From Arenibacter certesii DSM 19833 (GTDB taxonomy: Bacteria; Bacteroidota; Bacteroidia; Flavobacteriales; Flavobacteriaceae), in the NCBI RefSeq assembly GCF_000429545.1, contig NZ_AUCB01000037.1:1-48546 (forward strand): a stretch of DNA of 48,546 bases, given 5' to 3'. Below, in pieces: positions 25,485-33,952 of the stretch. The notes beneath the pieces are model-generated. The model had not been told where the DNA came from and did not search any database. It saw nothing but the letters and a program-made list of their open reading frames with translations. Each line of letters starts with the position of its first letter. Position 1 is the first letter of the stretch. The translations under genes were made by a program, and so were the position numbers.

Positions 25485-25510
25485 GGTTTGGGGGTTTTAA
25501 AATAATATAT

Positions 25511-25518
25511 CAAATGTA
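25511..25518 (-). promoter_or_regulatory. Putative -7 box for peptide gene B
   Basis: On the minus strand TACATTTG matches TAnnTTTG, about 27 bp before the ATG at 25484. No TTG is at the right distance. A similar sequence lies upstream of peptide gene A (forward CAAATGTT near 25220), as if the promoter region had been duplicated too. Confidence 0.4.
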
Positions 25519-25615
25519 GGAATTATCTTTAGAAGTTTTACAGAAAGTGTCATATTTTGTGAAACTTTCCCATTTTTAGCTTTTCTCTAAGGTGATTAAA
25601 CACCGTCTATTGTTA

Positions 25616-25658
25616 AAAACAAAAAAGCTAGGATTTCTAAGAGATCCTAGCTTTTTTT
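25616..25658 (-). terminator. Strong terminator after the metalloprotease gene
   Basis: The stem AAAAAAGCTAGGAT (25621-25634) pairs with ATCCTAGCTTTTTT (25644-25657). The minus-strand reading ends in a U-rich run (TTTTTTGTTTTT). It starts about 20 bp past the metalloprotease stop at 25679. The + strand also has a T-run, so it works both ways. Confidence 0.85.
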
Positions 25659-25678
25659 ATAATGCATTCTTTTTGTCG

Positions 25679-28180
25679 TTATTTGGGATCTAATATTTGC
25701 TCTATTCTTGTTATTGCATCTTGTAAGTGATATCTGCTCATGGCATCAGAGGTTCTGGAAATAGCGTTCTTAATATCCTGTCTTAGGATATTTAATTCCG
25801 CTTTGGCTATTGATCGTATATCGGACTGACTGGTATGTATCGCGGTAGATTTCTGATAGCCTCCCATATCGGATTTTTTCCCTTCGCTTTCCGCAACCAT
25901 CAAATAGGCTAGCCGGTCTATATGCGCTTTTTGTAAATTTCTTCTATAGATGTCTATAGTTTTACCATTTCTAATTTCGGACCAGATTCCGTTCCTAAGG
26001 TCGTTCATCATACTGATTAGGCTATAGGCTTCTTTGCCGTTAATAGCTTCATTTTCAATTAGCCTGGCCATTTTTCCCAAGCTTAAGATATTATTCAAGG
26101 TTCTTTCCTGTATGTTTCTTATGCGTTCTACAGATCCCGAGTATTCTATTTTATTGAAAATGTTCTGATCAATAAGCCAATCAGGCGTCTTAAAGAGTTG
26201 GTCTTGAATAAAAGCCATACAGTTTTGTTGATGGTTCTTGTCTACAGGAGAATATACTGGGCCTTCCTGATCATACGTCTTTTGGTGTTCATAAACTCCA
26301 CCTATATTATTACTTACATGGCCCATATACCTGTTGAATTGTCCAACAACTTGTCCGTACATAATATTTAGGTCCTTGTAATCTTTACCGTCTTCTGCTG
26401 TCCATTCTAGAAGTCTTGGAACTATCAATTTTAGATTATTTATTCCATAAGTGCTTGCTTTAATAGCATCATCTCCTAGGTCCTCGGTTTGTGAACTAGG
26501 ATCTACTACATCACCTACTTGTTGATGTCCAAAACGATATAATGGATCTCCTGCATGCTTTAAGATCCAGCTATCCAATATATCTTTCTCTTCAATTTCC
26601 GTTTTATCTAGAATTGGGCGGTAGCCCCAATTAATGGCATACTTATCATAAATACCGATGTTGGGCATTAAAGCAACGTCTTTATCCCCTGGCTGTGCCA
26701 CATAATTAAATCTGGCGTAATCCATAATGGAGGGTGCCGTGCCGAATTCTTTGGTGAAAGTTGCAGATCGTAATGAGTCAACTGGATAAGCTGCACTACT
26801 TCCCATATTATGGGGCAATCCTAAGGTGTGACCAACTTCATGAGAGGATACAAAACGGATTAAACGGCCCATTACTTCATCCTTAAAGGCAACGCCCCTA
26901 GCATCTGGATTTATGGCAGCGGTCTGTACAAAATACCAGTTTCTAAGTAAAGACATGACATTGTGGTACCAGTTAATATCTGATTCTAATATTTCACCCG
27001 TTCTAGGGTCGCTAACATGGGGGCCGTTGGCATTTGGTATTGGAGAGGCCAAATAGCGAACTACAGAATACCTTACATCTTCGGGAGACCAATCTGGGTC
27101 TTCCTCAATACTTGGTGGGTCTTTCGCCAAAATGGCATTTTTAAAACCTGCCGCCTCAAAAGCTACTTGCCAATCTTCAATTCCTTGTTTAATAAAAGGA
27201 ACCCATTGTTTTGGGGTAGCTCTGTCCACATAATAAACAATTGGTTTCTTTGGTTCTACCAGTTCACCTCTCTTAAACTTTTCAATATCCTCGTCTTTAA
27301 CCTCTAATCTCCAGCGATCTAAAAACGCTATTCGTTTGCTTTCATGTACGTCAAGGCCATAATCTATCTGGCTGCTTGTAAACCAGCCTACACGAGGATC
27401 AAAATTTCGCCGTTTCATAGGCTCTTCAGGTAGAAGAACCATAGAGTTGTTAATTTCAATAGAGATAGATCCAACTGTAGCATTAGATGGAGGATTGACT
27501 GCAGCATACGTCTTTACATGCCTTGCCTCTATATTTAAAGGGAAGCTTCTAAGAGATTCAATATAACTTCTAGAGTCTTCTAGACGGGATACTTTATATT
27601 GCTTACGGTAATATTCTGGCATCCCCAAGGCATTCACATCTTTCTCGAATAGTTCATTTACCTGAATAACGGTAGCTAATTTGGTAGAATCTTTTTTGTT
27701 TATAGCTTTTATATCGAAAGCATATAGAACCGGTTCAAAATTGGAGTTCACTACCGCTTCATAAATTGGTAGGGAATCCGACGCCACTACATCATGACTA
27801 ACCACTCTAAGCAGCACCTTTTCATCCTTTTTTTCCCATCTCAGGACTTTGGTATTGATTTTACCTCCCCCAAAACCTATTCCACTAGCAGTTTTGGAAA
27901 TCCTGCTTACCATTAGCATTTCTTTCGTGAACAAACTGTCCGGAATTTCATAGTAGTATTTACTATCTACCTTATGAACATCAAAAAGGCCCTTATCCGT
28001 AATGGCCTCCTTGGTAATTATCTTTTCGTAGGGCTCAATGCCTCCTTTTTTTTGATTTTCCCCTTCTTTGGATTGTTCGGTCTTTTTAGATTTCTTTTTA
28101 AAAATTTGGGCTTCAGTTGTTGTGATAAAGCCCAATAACAAAAATGCGAAAAGCATTTTTGGGAGTTGATTTTTAAACAT
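25679..28180 (-). CDS. Exported zinc-dependent metalloprotease (DUF5117/DUF5118 type)
   Basis: This 833-residue protein has a signal peptide (LLGFITTTEAQ, ending near 25). A charged linker follows (KKKSKKTEQSKEGENQKKGG), then a DUF5118/DUF5117-type region (about 60-330). A metzincin-like zinc site is SHEVGHTLGLPHNMGSS (about 443-459, HExxHxxGxxH), with a downstream Met-containing SIMDYARFNYV that could be the Met-turn. The C-terminal about 300 residues are helical. Relatives in Bacteroidota are periplasmic or surface proteases of unknown target. It is monocistronic, closed by the strong terminator at 25616-25658. The two small peptide genes lie just downstream on the same strand, beyond that terminator. 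Confidence 0.9.
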   Translation of the reverse strand: MFKNQLPKMLFAFLLLGFITTTEAQIFKKKSKKTEQSKEGENQKKGGIEPYEKIITKEAITDKGLFDVHKVDSKYYYEIPDSLFTKEMLMVSRISKTASGIGFGGGKINTKVLRWEKKDEKVLLRVVSHDVVASDSLPIYEAVVNSNFEPVLYAFDIKAINKKDSTKLATVIQVNELFEKDVNALGMPEYYRKQYKVSRLEDSRSYIESLRSFPLNIEARHVKTYAAVNPPSNATVGSISIEINNSMVLLPEEPMKRRNFDPRVGWFTSSQIDYGLDVHESKRIAFLDRWRLEVKDEDIEKFKRGELVEPKKPIVYYVDRATPKQWVPFIKQGIEDWQVAFEAAGFKNAILAKDPPSIEEDPDWSPEDVRYSVVRYLASPIPNANGPHVSDPRTGEILESDINWYHNVMSLLRNWYFVQTAAINPDARGVAFKDEVMGRLIRFVSSHEVGHTLGLPHNMGSSAAYPVDSLRSATFTKEFGTAPSIMDYARFNYVAQPGDKDVALMPNIGIYDKYAINWGYRPILDKTEIEEKDILDSWILKHAGDPLYRFGHQQVGDVVDPSSQTEDLGDDAIKASTYGINNLKLIVPRLLEWTAEDGKDYKDLNIMYGQVVGQFNRYMGHVSNNIGGVYEHQKTYDQEGPVYSPVDKNHQQNCMAFIQDQLFKTPDWLIDQNIFNKIEYSGSVERIRNIQERTLNNILSLGKMARLIENEAINGKEAYSLISMMNDLRNGIWSEIRNGKTIDIYRRNLQKAHIDRLAYLMVAESEGKKSDMGGYQKSTAIHTSQSDIRSIAKAELNILRQDIKNAISRTSDAMSRYHLQDAITRIEQILDPK

Positions 28181-28594
28181 GTGTGAATTGTTTTATAAGT
28201 GCTATTTCAATTTTATCAAAGAACTGAATTAAATTTAAATTGTGGAAGTGTGAGTGAGGTATTCAAAAATCTGCAGGAAAAGGATTTAATAGGTGTGAAA
28301 AATTTAAATATGGTCCTATCACTTGATGAATAGTGAGTTTAAGATTCGTTTTTGTCATGAAAATGATAGTGATTCTATTTTGGGAATGGCTTTTCTTATT
28401 TAGAATTAGATCGCACATAAAAATTATTTCACTTTGGAGTTGTCATATCTGAAAAAATGCGGAGGGTTGATTCTGTGCGTGTAATTTTATATACAAGGAT
28501 TTGTCTCCAGAATAGGTGTCTTAAAATAATATTTATTTTTGGGGGTGTTAATTATCCTCAATTGAAAAATTATTCTTTGACCCTTTAGCAGTTT
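28181..28594. other. 414-bp intergenic region
   Basis: Very AT-rich, with no ORF worth calling. It should hold the metalloprotease promoter, but I find no TAnnTTTG close to its start on the minus strand. A TATTTTTG at 28534-28541 points away from any + strand gene and is probably chance. No hairpin terminator was seen for the SLC13 gene that ends at 28595. Confidence 0.4.
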
Positions 28595-30025
28595 TTAATA
28601 AAGTAAAGGGAGTATAAATTGAAATACAAGTGTTAACAATACTACTGAAATAAGGTTGAGGATAATACCTACCCTTGCCATTTGATAGACTTTAATATGG
28701 CCACTGGCAAAAACAATAGCATTGGGCGGAGTGGCCATGGGAAGCATAAAGGCGCAGCTACTGGCTATGGTAACAGGTATCAGTAGGTACAGGATTGGGA
28801 TCCCTAATCCTATTGCTATACCAGCAACTACAGGTGCTAGTACGGCAATCAAAGCTACATTGCTCATTAGTTCGGTCATAAATAGTATTAAGAAAAGTAA
28901 TAAGGTAACCGTAAGGAGTACTCCAATCTCACTGTTAGCAATCATTGTTGCAACCATATCTACAATACCGCTTACGGACATCCCTTGTGCGAGTGCCAAT
29001 CCACCGCCAAAAAGAATGAGTATACCCCATGCGAGTTTTTCCGTGTCGGTCCAACCAATTATAAAGTCACCCTTTTTAATGTTAAATGGGATAGCGAATA
29101 GGGCTATGGCGGCCATCATACTTATAATTGTGTCGGATAAGGCTAACGAAGGGAATATTTCATTTATTAAAGCTCTAAAGATCCAAAGGAAGACGGTTAT
29201 TGCGAATATAACAAGAACCATTTTTTCCTTACCGCTCATTGGACCTAGTTTTTTTAGTTCCTCGTCAATAACTTGTTTGGAAGCGGTAAATTTTAATTGT
29301 TTGTTAGGAAACATCCACTTTACCAATACCCAATAGATGATAGCTATCATAACGATTGAAAATGGTAATCCAATCATCATCCATTTTAAAAATGAGATCT
29401 CTATATTATATTCGTTTTCCAACAAACCGATTAGAATTGAATTTGGGGGAGTGCCTATAACCGTAGCAATACCTCCAGCATTGGCAGAAAAAGCAATTCC
29501 CAGCATAACGTTCAATGCAAAATTTCGATCGTCTTTGGTAAAACCGTCAGTGTCATGGATCAATAATCGGATAACGGACATGGCTATGGGAAGCATTACA
29601 ACAGTACTGGCGGTGTTACTTATCCACATGCTCAAAGACGCAGTTGCGATCATAAACCCTAGAATTACTTTGTTGGGAGTGGTTCCTGTAATCCGTATAA
29701 TATTAAGGGCTATACGTTTATGAAGGTTTACTTTCTCTAAGGCCAAGGCCAAGACAAATCCTCCGAAAAAGAGAAAAATAATGGGACTGCCATAATTAGC
29801 ACCTACCTCCGCAATAGGCATTACCTTTAGCAAGGGGAATAGAATTAGGGGAAAAAGTGCGGTAACTGAAATAGAAACTGCTTCACTGATCCACCAAATG
29901 ACCATCCAAACTGCAACAGCAATTACCGCATCGCCCTTTTCGGATACCATTACTGAAGGTAAATTAATTAGGATAAAAAAGAGTAAGGGACCTAGAATTA
30001 ATCCCAGTTTTTTAGTAATATCCAT
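28595..30025 (-). CDS. SLC13/DASS-family anion transporter
   Basis: This 476-residue polytopic membrane protein is of the divalent anion:sodium symporter family. Its two substrate/sodium clamshell motifs are visible. First half: WISNTASTVVMLP (about 135) and GTPPNSIL (about 194). Second half: ELMSNVALIAVLAP (about 385-400) and PMATPPNAIVFASG (about 432-445). Family members import di- or tricarboxylates or sulfate with Na+. The second motif here reads SNV rather than SNT. It lies 118 bp downstream of the cytochrome/DUF1501 operon on the same strand, so it could be co-transcribed, but the gap leaves room for a promoter. Confidence 0.9.
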   Translation of the reverse strand: MDITKKLGLILGPLLFFILINLPSVMVSEKGDAVIAVAVWMVIWWISEAVSISVTALFPLILFPLLKVMPIAEVGANYGSPIIFLFFGGFVLALALEKVNLHKRIALNIIRITGTTPNKVILGFMIATASLSMWISNTASTVVMLPIAMSVIRLLIHDTDGFTKDDRNFALNVMLGIAFSANAGGIATVIGTPPNSILIGLLENEYNIEISFLKWMMIGLPFSIVMIAIIYWVLVKWMFPNKQLKFTASKQVIDEELKKLGPMSGKEKMVLVIFAITVFLWIFRALINEIFPSLALSDTIISMMAAIALFAIPFNIKKGDFIIGWTDTEKLAWGILILFGGGLALAQGMSVSGIVDMVATMIANSEIGVLLTVTLLLFLILFMTELMSNVALIAVLAPVVAGIAIGLGIPILYLLIPVTIASSCAFMLPMATPPNAIVFASGHIKVYQMARVGIILNLISVVLLTLVFQFILPLLY

Positions 30026-30143
30026 ACAGTGATTTGTGGACTTCTAAGCTAAACTATTTTTTAATGTTTTAAAAATGAAAAATTATACAACTCTTCACCT
30101 AAGTTGGTAAACATTGAATTCTATATGCTCCATTTGGTGTCCT

Positions 30144-31538
30144 TTAATAAGTTATTGTATCGGTGGCAATTTGGGGAAGTTGATAGTTTCCATAATCAAT
30201 ATTTAAGTCATTGTGAAACTCCACGCTTTGGGATTTGGGTTGTTTAACTTGAGTGTTAAAAAGAAATAGGTTTTTTAATTGTTTAAAAGAAGTAATAGCA
30301 GGGAGGTATTCCTCTTTAAATTGAGTGTGGGTTAGGTTAAGGGACCTTAAGTGCTCCAAAGAGGCTAGTTTTTCAATATTTTTACCGGTTATAACGGTAT
30401 GGCTCAAATTTAGGGTTGCCAGATGGGGAAATTTCGTTAGATGCTCAAAAATGGCATCGGATACTTCTGTATTCCCTAGATCTAGGTATACTATTTGTTG
30501 TTTTGCGGACTTGAGCAAATCTATATCAACGTCGGAGAAAGTAGGTTTATTAATACAGGAGACTCGGATTAAATTACTGGTTTCACTGATTGGTTCTATA
30601 TGGAAACCTTGTTTTCTTATCGCAATAATAGTATCCGCAGGGATTGCATCTACCGTAACATCAGGATAGTTAGTAGTGTTCACTTTAGGAAAGAATGCGG
30701 CAAACAGTGGTTTCTGAAGTTCTAGTTCTCCTATGGTTTTATCAAATGATGAACCGGTTTCTATCCATGCCTTAATCACTGCTATTTCTTCCTTGGACAA
30801 TTGTGTCTTTTCTTTTGGGGGCATATGGTCCTCATGATCTAATGGTAGGATGAGTCGTGCATAAATAGGACTGTTTAAAATGTCTTTAGGTATAATGACA
30901 TCCCCATTTTCACCCCCTTTTATAAGTCCTTCAGCATTATGCAATTGTAAATCTCCTTTACTTTTTTTTGGGTTGTGACAACTTAAACATTTATTGTTTA
31001 AAACAGGCTGTATCACATCGTTATATAAATGCGTCTCCTCCCAAGTGGCTTCTTCAAGTAGGGGCATTTTGTATGATTTATCAATTCCCAAAGCGGTTTT
31101 TATACTTAATGGCAAGGGGTCCAAGAGGTAATCTGATCCGTGTGTAATGCTACCACCGAGATGACCAGTTATTGAGATTAAGAATAATAATAAAAAGGAA
31201 AATAGAATTTTAGGTATGCGCTTTAAAAATTCCACTTGGGAAGTTTCTTTGATTCTAAAATACATTAGCACAGAAAATAGGGCAGTGGCCACTCCCACCC
31301 ATAAATGAAATTTCACGGTATCAAAAGAGTACCCTTCTCCTATATAGAGGAGATATCCACTTATACACGCAATCGTTGCTGCTATGAAGCCCCATAGGAA
31401 AATTTTGGCAATTACTACTTCTAATTGGTTTTCCTTGCGGTCTATCCATTGAAGTAGCAAAGCAGTAATAATAAAACCAATTGGTAAATGTACGACTACT
31501 GGATGCAAGCGCCCTATGAGCTGTTGAATAACTTCCAT
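30144..31538 (-). CDS. DUF2231/c-type cytochrome/LRR membrane protein
   Basis: This 464-residue protein has four N-terminal membrane helices of the DUF2231 type (about 10-30, 42-62, 76-95, 106-128; HPVVVHLPIGFIITALLLQW at the start). A planctomycete-type cytochrome domain follows (about 168-268), with one haem site CLSCH and the typical HMPPKEK and LSKEEIAVIKAWIETG. The C-terminal part (about 330-435) holds short leucine-rich repeats (NLSHTVITGKNIEKLASLEH and similar). It is the last gene of the four-gene unit, 3 bp after the TIM-barrel gene. It probably passes electrons from the periplasmic partners to the membrane (inference). Confidence 0.85.
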   Translation of the reverse strand: MEVIQQLIGRLHPVVVHLPIGFIITALLLQWIDRKENQLEVVIAKIFLWGFIAATIACISGYLLYIGEGYSFDTVKFHLWVGVATALFSVLMYFRIKETSQVEFLKRIPKILFSFLLLFLISITGHLGGSITHGSDYLLDPLPLSIKTALGIDKSYKMPLLEEATWEETHLYNDVIQPVLNNKCLSCHNPKKSKGDLQLHNAEGLIKGGENGDVIIPKDILNSPIYARLILPLDHEDHMPPKEKTQLSKEEIAVIKAWIETGSSFDKTIGELELQKPLFAAFFPKVNTTNYPDVTVDAIPADTIIAIRKQGFHIEPISETSNLIRVSCINKPTFSDVDIDLLKSAKQQIVYLDLGNTEVSDAIFEHLTKFPHLATLNLSHTVITGKNIEKLASLEHLRSLNLTHTQFKEEYLPAITSFKQLKNLFLFNTQVKQPKSQSVEFHNDLNIDYGNYQLPQIATDTITY

Positions 31539-31541
31539 ACG

Positions 31542-32423
31542 TTATTGGCTCAATTTTAGACGTTCTTTTATCGCTTCCATCATAAATACATTCGCTTTCC
31601 ATTGGTCGGACAAGGGAAGTCTAGTATAGGGCAATGTAGGCATGTAATCTGCAGGGCCAAACTCTGTAGTTACTGTAAATATTCCCTTATGCTCTTTCCA
31701 GCCTTTTTTGATAATGGCCTCCCATATGTCTAGATGTTTTTCCAACGCATTTGTCCATTCGGGTGCGGTGGGGTCGTTCACCTGAGGTCCTTGGGCATGA
31801 CCAATACGGGCGTGGATGTGATGCGTCCGATCAATTACCGGTGCAAGCAGATTTTCTTTTCCCTGTAGCAGGGATTCGTGAACCACCATCCAATGACTTA
31901 CATCCAAGGTAAGTTTTAATTCGGGATTTTGTGTTAGGTATTTATTGGTTTCTGGTAGGCTATAGCTAAATCGGCCTCTGTGAGTCTCATGATAAACGGG
32001 AATGTTATATTTTGTGCTCAGGGAATTTGCGGCTTCTATAAATGCGTGGTTTTCCTCATAAGTATAAAAATCGCTGCCGGTATGGCAATTGACTAAAATA
32101 GGATTCCATTTCAGAATTTCTTCTAAGTTATTTTTATAGTCCTCCAAACTTTCTTTAAACGGTAATCCTTTATTGGTGCCATGTAAAAAAATCAGTTTAA
32201 GCCCGTGTTTTGCGATTGCCTCTTTTAAACTGGTTTGTGACTCACGTTTAGATGGACGCCAAACTTCTATGCCATCGTAGCCCGCATCTTTTACCCGTTC
32301 ACAAAAGGCATCATAATTTAACTGATTGCCCCAATCTGTTTGAAAAAACAATACTTTTTCCTGGGCAAGGGAAATTGATATGCTACTAAAAAGGAGAATT
32401 ATAAAGGTCTTAATGGAATTCAT
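31542..32423 (-). CDS. Exported TIM-barrel protein, sugar phosphate isomerase/epimerase-like
   Basis: This 293-residue protein has a signal peptide (FIILLFSSISISLAQ, about 7-21). Its xylose-isomerase-like TIM barrel shows GYDGIEVWRP, VYHETHRGRFSY, LTLDVSHWMV, THHIHARIGHAQG and TTEFGP, which supply the usual metal-binding Glu/Asp/His set. Cytoplasmic relatives isomerise or epimerise sugars or cut abasic DNA, whereas this one is exported. Some exported relatives act on oxidised (3-keto) sugars, an attractive but unproved role next to cytochromes. It lies 18 bp after the DUF1501 gene and 3 bp before the DUF2231-cytochrome gene. Confidence 0.85.
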   Translation of the reverse strand: MNSIKTFIILLFSSISISLAQEKVLFFQTDWGNQLNYDAFCERVKDAGYDGIEVWRPSKRESQTSLKEAIAKHGLKLIFLHGTNKGLPFKESLEDYKNNLEEILKWNPILVNCHTGSDFYTYEENHAFIEAANSLSTKYNIPVYHETHRGRFSYSLPETNKYLTQNPELKLTLDVSHWMVVHESLLQGKENLLAPVIDRTHHIHARIGHAQGPQVNDPTAPEWTNALEKHLDIWEAIIKKGWKEHKGIFTVTTEFGPADYMPTLPYTRLPLSDQWKANVFMMEAIKERLKLSQ

Positions 32424-32441
32424 AGTAATATTTACGGTTGG

Positions 32442-33950
32442 TTAGGAAAGGATTTCATGGATTACTTGACCTTCTACATCGGTAAGTCGGAATGGTCTAC
32501 CCTGAAACTCATAGGTAAATTGCTCATGGTCAAATCCCAATAGATGGAGAATTGTAGCATGTACGTCGTGAACGGAAACTTGTCCCTCTAGCGCAGAAAA
32601 CCCTATTTCATCTGTAAGTCCCCAACTGGCTCCTTTTTTTATACCGCCTCCTGCCATCCACATGGTAAATGCATCGCCATGATGGTCCCGACCTAAATAG
32701 GCCATTTTTTGACCTTCCCTATTTTCTAACATTGGCGTTCGTCCAAACTCGCCTCCCCATACCACAAGGGTTTCTTCTAATAACCCTCTTTGTTTTAAAT
32801 CTAAAAGAAGGGCAGACATAGGACGGTCTATTTCCGTACACTTATTTCTAAGACCAAGATCAATAGAAGTTTCGTGTCCTGTTCCATGGCTGTCCCAGCC
32901 CCAATCGAACAATTGAACGAACCGTACTCCGTCTTCCACTAGTTTCCTTGCTAGGAGACAGTTATTGGCAAAAGACTCCTTCCCTGGTTCTACTCCGTAC
33001 ATTTCCCTGATATACTCTGGCTCATCGTTGATATTCATTACTTCTGGAACGGCAGTCTGCATTCTATAAGCCATTTCGTACTGATTGATACGGGCTAAAA
33101 TTTCCGGATCGGCATATTCATTAAATTCAGCTTTGTTTATTTTATTTATAGCATCTATGGTGCTCTTTTTTAAATTTCTACTGATGCCTTTCGGATCTTC
33201 GATATACAGTACTGGGTCTCCTTTGGAACGACATTGTACTCCTTGGTATACCGATGGTAAAAATCCGCTTCCCCATACACTCTTCCCCGCATCCGGGGTT
33301 TTTCCGCCCGAAGTAAGTACTACAAAACCTGGAAGGTTCTGATTTTCCGATCCCAATCCGTAGGTTACCCATGATCCAATGCTAGGTCTTCCTAATCGCG
33401 GGCCACCGGTATGCATAAACAGTTGAGCGGGACCATGGTTAAACTGATCTGTATTTACGGCTTTAAGAAAAGCTACTTCATCTACTACTTTGGAGAAATG
33501 GGGCAGAAAGTTGGAAACCCAATTTCCCGATTCTCCGTATTGTTTAAATTCGGCTTGTGGCCCTAGCAGTTTAGGTGTTCCCCTAATAAATGCGAACTTT
33601 TTTCCTTCCAAGAGGGATTGCGGGGTAGCCTGTCCATCTAGTTTATGGAGGGTTGGTTTATAATCAAACATTTCCAATTGCGATGGAGCGCCAGCCATGT
33701 GCAGGTAAATAACAGACTTTACTTTTGCGGGAAATGGAGGAGGCATGGAGGCCAAAGGGTTTATATCCCTCTCTGTAAGCGCTATTTTCCCATTTTTACT
33801 ATTGCCTAGGAAGGGATTACAGCCCATAAACATGGAGCCTAAGGCTAATCCGCCCATCCCAGCAACACATTCCTTAATGAAATGTCTACGGGTTTTTGCC
33901 TGAATCTCCCTGTTTATTTGTTCTTTTATAAGTCGGTCTAAACTATTCAT
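32442..33950 (-). CDS. DUF1501 protein with Tat signal
   Basis: This 502-residue protein carries a twin-arginine motif, TRRHFIKE (about 20-27), and then a hydrophobic stretch ending MFMGCN, so it may be a Tat-exported lipoprotein. The body is DUF1501, a member of the alkaline-phosphatase/sulfatase superfamily: VIYLHMAGAPSQLEMFDYKP (about 80-99), DWGWDSHG, WGGEFGRTP and GRDHH (metal-site-like residues). Its reaction is unknown. It starts 2 bp after the stop of the DUF1553 cytochrome gene, with which it is almost always paired in Planctomycetes, Verrucomicrobia and Bacteroidota. Confidence 0.9.
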   Translation of the reverse strand: MNSLDRLIKEQINREIQAKTRRHFIKECVAGMGGLALGSMFMGCNPFLGNSKNGKIALTERDINPLASMPPPFPAKVKSVIYLHMAGAPSQLEMFDYKPTLHKLDGQATPQSLLEGKKFAFIRGTPKLLGPQAEFKQYGESGNWVSNFLPHFSKVVDEVAFLKAVNTDQFNHGPAQLFMHTGGPRLGRPSIGSWVTYGLGSENQNLPGFVVLTSGGKTPDAGKSVWGSGFLPSVYQGVQCRSKGDPVLYIEDPKGISRNLKKSTIDAINKINKAEFNEYADPEILARINQYEMAYRMQTAVPEVMNINDEPEYIREMYGVEPGKESFANNCLLARKLVEDGVRFVQLFDWGWDSHGTGHETSIDLGLRNKCTEIDRPMSALLLDLKQRGLLEETLVVWGGEFGRTPMLENREGQKMAYLGRDHHGDAFTMWMAGGGIKKGASWGLTDEIGFSALEGQVSVHDVHATILHLLGFDHEQFTYEFQGRPFRLTDVEGQVIHEILS

Positions 33951-33952
33951 CG

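Noticed and set aside
28534-28541. TATTTTTG as a + strand promoter
   Set aside because: No + strand gene downstream and no TTG at the right spacing, in a very AT-rich stretch.
28722-29723. Long ORFs (204 and 128 codons) opposite the SLC13 gene
   Set aside because: Antisense shadows of a hydrophobic coding region. The minus-strand frame has clear SLC13 motifs.
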